A stretch of 44,326 nt of DNA, from positions 1-44,326 of the forward strand of contig JAJTID010000161.1 in NCBI GenBank assembly GCA_021300155.1, read 5' to 3'. The stretch is from Pirellula sp. GTDB taxonomy: Bacteria; Planctomycetota; Planctomycetia; Pirellulales; Pirellulaceae. The translations under genes and the position numbers were made by a program. The notes below the pieces were generated by a model. The model ran no database searches. It saw nothing but the letters and a program-made list of their open reading frames with translations, and was not told the origin of the DNA. How positions within the stretch are numbered: the stretch's first letter is position 1; each line of letters starts with the position of its first letter. Shown here piece by piece: positions 43,081-44,326 of the stretch.

Positions 43081-44326
43081 TTAGCTGACTTCAGGAAGCA
43101 CGTACCCTTTGCGGTATTCGCGAGTGAAAAGCTTGTTCGCGGCCTCGTTGGTCGACAGTTCCGTTTTTGGATCGATGCTGAGCTCTACACCCAAAGAAAG
43201 TTTCGTTGCACCGAAGTCCACGTTGTTTTCTTTTGTATACGCTTCGAAACTATCCAACGTTTCCGCAACATGTTTGTGCATCGACCAGCTTTTCGGACGA
43301 TCACTTACTGAAGTCGTTTTCCCGAGTTGCCACGAAACATTACCCAAATGTGCTAAAGCACTTGAGAGGTGACCGTCTTCGATATCCAAATGAAGGTCTT
43401 TGTAGTTTCGGCTACGAATCGCTTTTACAAAGTTAGCAAAATGCGCCTTGTACTCCCCACCTGACCATTGGTCGATCACATTACCATCAAGGTCAAATGC
43501 TACGCCTGATGTGTAATTGGGAGCGACTACGTATCCATCGGTCCCGTACCAAAGGTTGGAAGCCCCATCAAACGGCTTCACTCCCTTGAGACCGAACGTC
43601 ACGCTAGACTTGATATCCAATCCGCGAACGTCAGAGATGAGCAATGCATCGTCCCATTCATAGAATGTCACTTGACTATTGGCAACATCACCATTGTCGA
43701 TATATCCAAGTCGCCCACCAATGCTAAGAACTCGCTTCGGCAATTCTTGTTTCCCAAGTCCCCAACGGGCTTTATCGAGTTCATGCGGGTTTTGATTCCC
43801 TAAGTCTCCGTTGCCCGTAGCACTTACCCAATGCCAATCGTAGTGAAGCTTCTTTCGAATAGGCACAACCTTGGGTGCTGGTCCGCACCAAAGATCGAAA
43901 TCCAATCCCTCTGGAATTGGAGCAGGAGTATCGACCATTCCAATACTTCCACGTCGACGGAAGCAAACGGCTTTCGCCACACTCACTTTTCCAATTTTAC
44001 CACTCTTTACAAAATCTAACGTCGATCGCATGCCGGTCATGCTTCGGCTTTGTACACCCATTTGACAGATACGTCCCAGTTTGCGAGCCCACTGCGTCAT
44101 GACTCGCCCTTCACGCACATTGTGACTGCATGGTTTCTCGATGTAGACATCTTTGCCCGCTTGCATGGCCCAAACCGACATCAGCGCATGCCAGTGATTA
44201 GGAGTCGCAATCGATACCGCATCAATCGATTTATCTTCTAAAAGCTTGCGAACGTCTTGTACGTAAGTTGGCTGTGTCTTCGCGTCTTTGAACTTGCCAA
44301 TCACTTTTTTGTAAGCGGCAGGATCG
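43081..44326 (-). CDS. GFO/IDH/MocA family oxidoreductase (5' end beyond the window)
   Basis: The visible part is 414 complete codons and continues past 44326 upstream, since the frame reads DPAAYKKVIGKFKDAKTQ with no credible start. SIATPNHWHALMSVWAMQAGKDVYIEKPCSHN is the end of the NAD(P)-binding Rossmann domain with the EKP motif, whose Lys is typical of the catalytic site. The GHLSSALAHLGNVSWQLGK segment is characteristic of the C-terminal domain of planctomycete members. These enzymes oxidise or reduce sugars and related alcohols using NAD(P). The N-terminal dinucleotide motif and any Tat signal are outside the window. Confidence 0.88.
   Translation of the reverse strand, partial: DPAAYKKVIGKFKDAKTQPTYVQDVRKLLEDKSIDAVSIATPNHWHALMSVWAMQAGKDVYIEKPCSHNVREGRVMTQWARKLGRICQMGVQSRSMTGMRSTLDFVKSGKIGKVSVAKAVCFRRRGSIGMVDTPAPIPEGLDFDLWCGPAPKVVPIRKKLHYDWHWVSATGNGDLGNQNPHELDKARWGLGKQELPKRVLSIGGRLGYIDNGDVANSQVTFYEWDDALLISDVRGLDIKSSVTFGLKGVKPFDGASNLWYGTDGYVVAPNYTSGVAFDLDGNVIDQWSGGEYKAHFANFVKAIRSRNYKDLHLDIEDGHLSSALAHLGNVSWQLGKTTSVSDRPKSWSMHKHVAETLDSFEAYTKENNVDFGATKLSLGVELSIDPKTELSTNEAANKLFTREYRKGYVLPEVS

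Overview
The window is chromosomal DNA from a planctomycete, most likely a Pirellulaceae (Rhodopirellula/Blastopirellula-like) bacterium. This rests on family content, not on a database search. The signature genes are a DUF1501 protein next to a PSD1-type (DUF1549/DUF1553) protein, a very large PVC-type propeller/HEAT/CxxCH cytochrome protein, two tandem sulfatases with CxPSR/CxASR-type active sites, a GFO/IDH/MocA oxidoreductase and a PHP-domain exported protein. Genes sit on both strands in short operons, often with 4-bp ATGA stop/start overlaps.

Layout. 1-3.8 kb: a small protein gene that appears to carry a 1-nt frameshift, a putative lipoprotein and an exported PHP-domain protein. 3.8-8.1 kb: housekeeping genes (tRNA-Ala(GGC) with terminator, PIG-L deacetylase, dihydrolipoyl dehydrogenase, rpsD, purine nucleoside phosphorylase). 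8.1-8.35 kb: a cluster of four REP-like palindromes, two in each orientation. 8.4-11.4 kb: an exported asparaginase-family Ntn hydrolase and a lipoprotein/membrane-protein pair. 11.5-14.8 kb: palindromic repeats and two translationally coupled sulfatases. 14.95-15.55 kb: a scar region holding a 173-bp displaced copy of part of the downstream exported-protein gene, a gutted ParE-type toxin and an intact antitoxin with its own promoter/operator. 15.9-22.8 kb: an all-helical unknown and the DUF1501 - PSD1 - large exported protein operon. 23.0-24.6 kb: FolK with an unexplained C-terminal tail plus a membrane protein. 24.8-31.2 kb (+ strand): PVC cytochrome, diacylglycerol-kinase-like lipid kinase, a predicted cysteine-peptidase/DUF2786 fusion and an EamA transporter.

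31.2-42.9 kb is a cation-homeostasis region. A nine-gene minus-strand operon (mrpE-F-G-B-C-D-D-small protein-D) encodes an Mrp-type Na+/H+ antiporter with no MrpA. Instead it has three D-type antiporter subunits, each keeping the Glu/Lys residues of the proton path. The MbhD/MbhE-like parts of MrpA are fused to MrpB, and the last D subunit has a C-terminal lateral-helix-like extension. Divergent from it are nhaD (a second Na+/H+ antiporter) and an unknown polytopic membrane protein. Between the two systems sits a RAYT (Y1 HUH transposase) bracketed by a perfect 22-bp inverted repeat whose right copy contains the transposase stop codon and lies 44 bp upstream of nhaD. The window ends inside a GFO/IDH/MocA oxidoreductase gene.

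The strongest leads for something undescribed are the MrpA-less three-D Mrp complex, the RAYT with its perfect inverted repeats, the REP-like cluster at 8.1 kb (sequence-unrelated to the RAYT repeats) and the decayed toxin-antitoxin scar.
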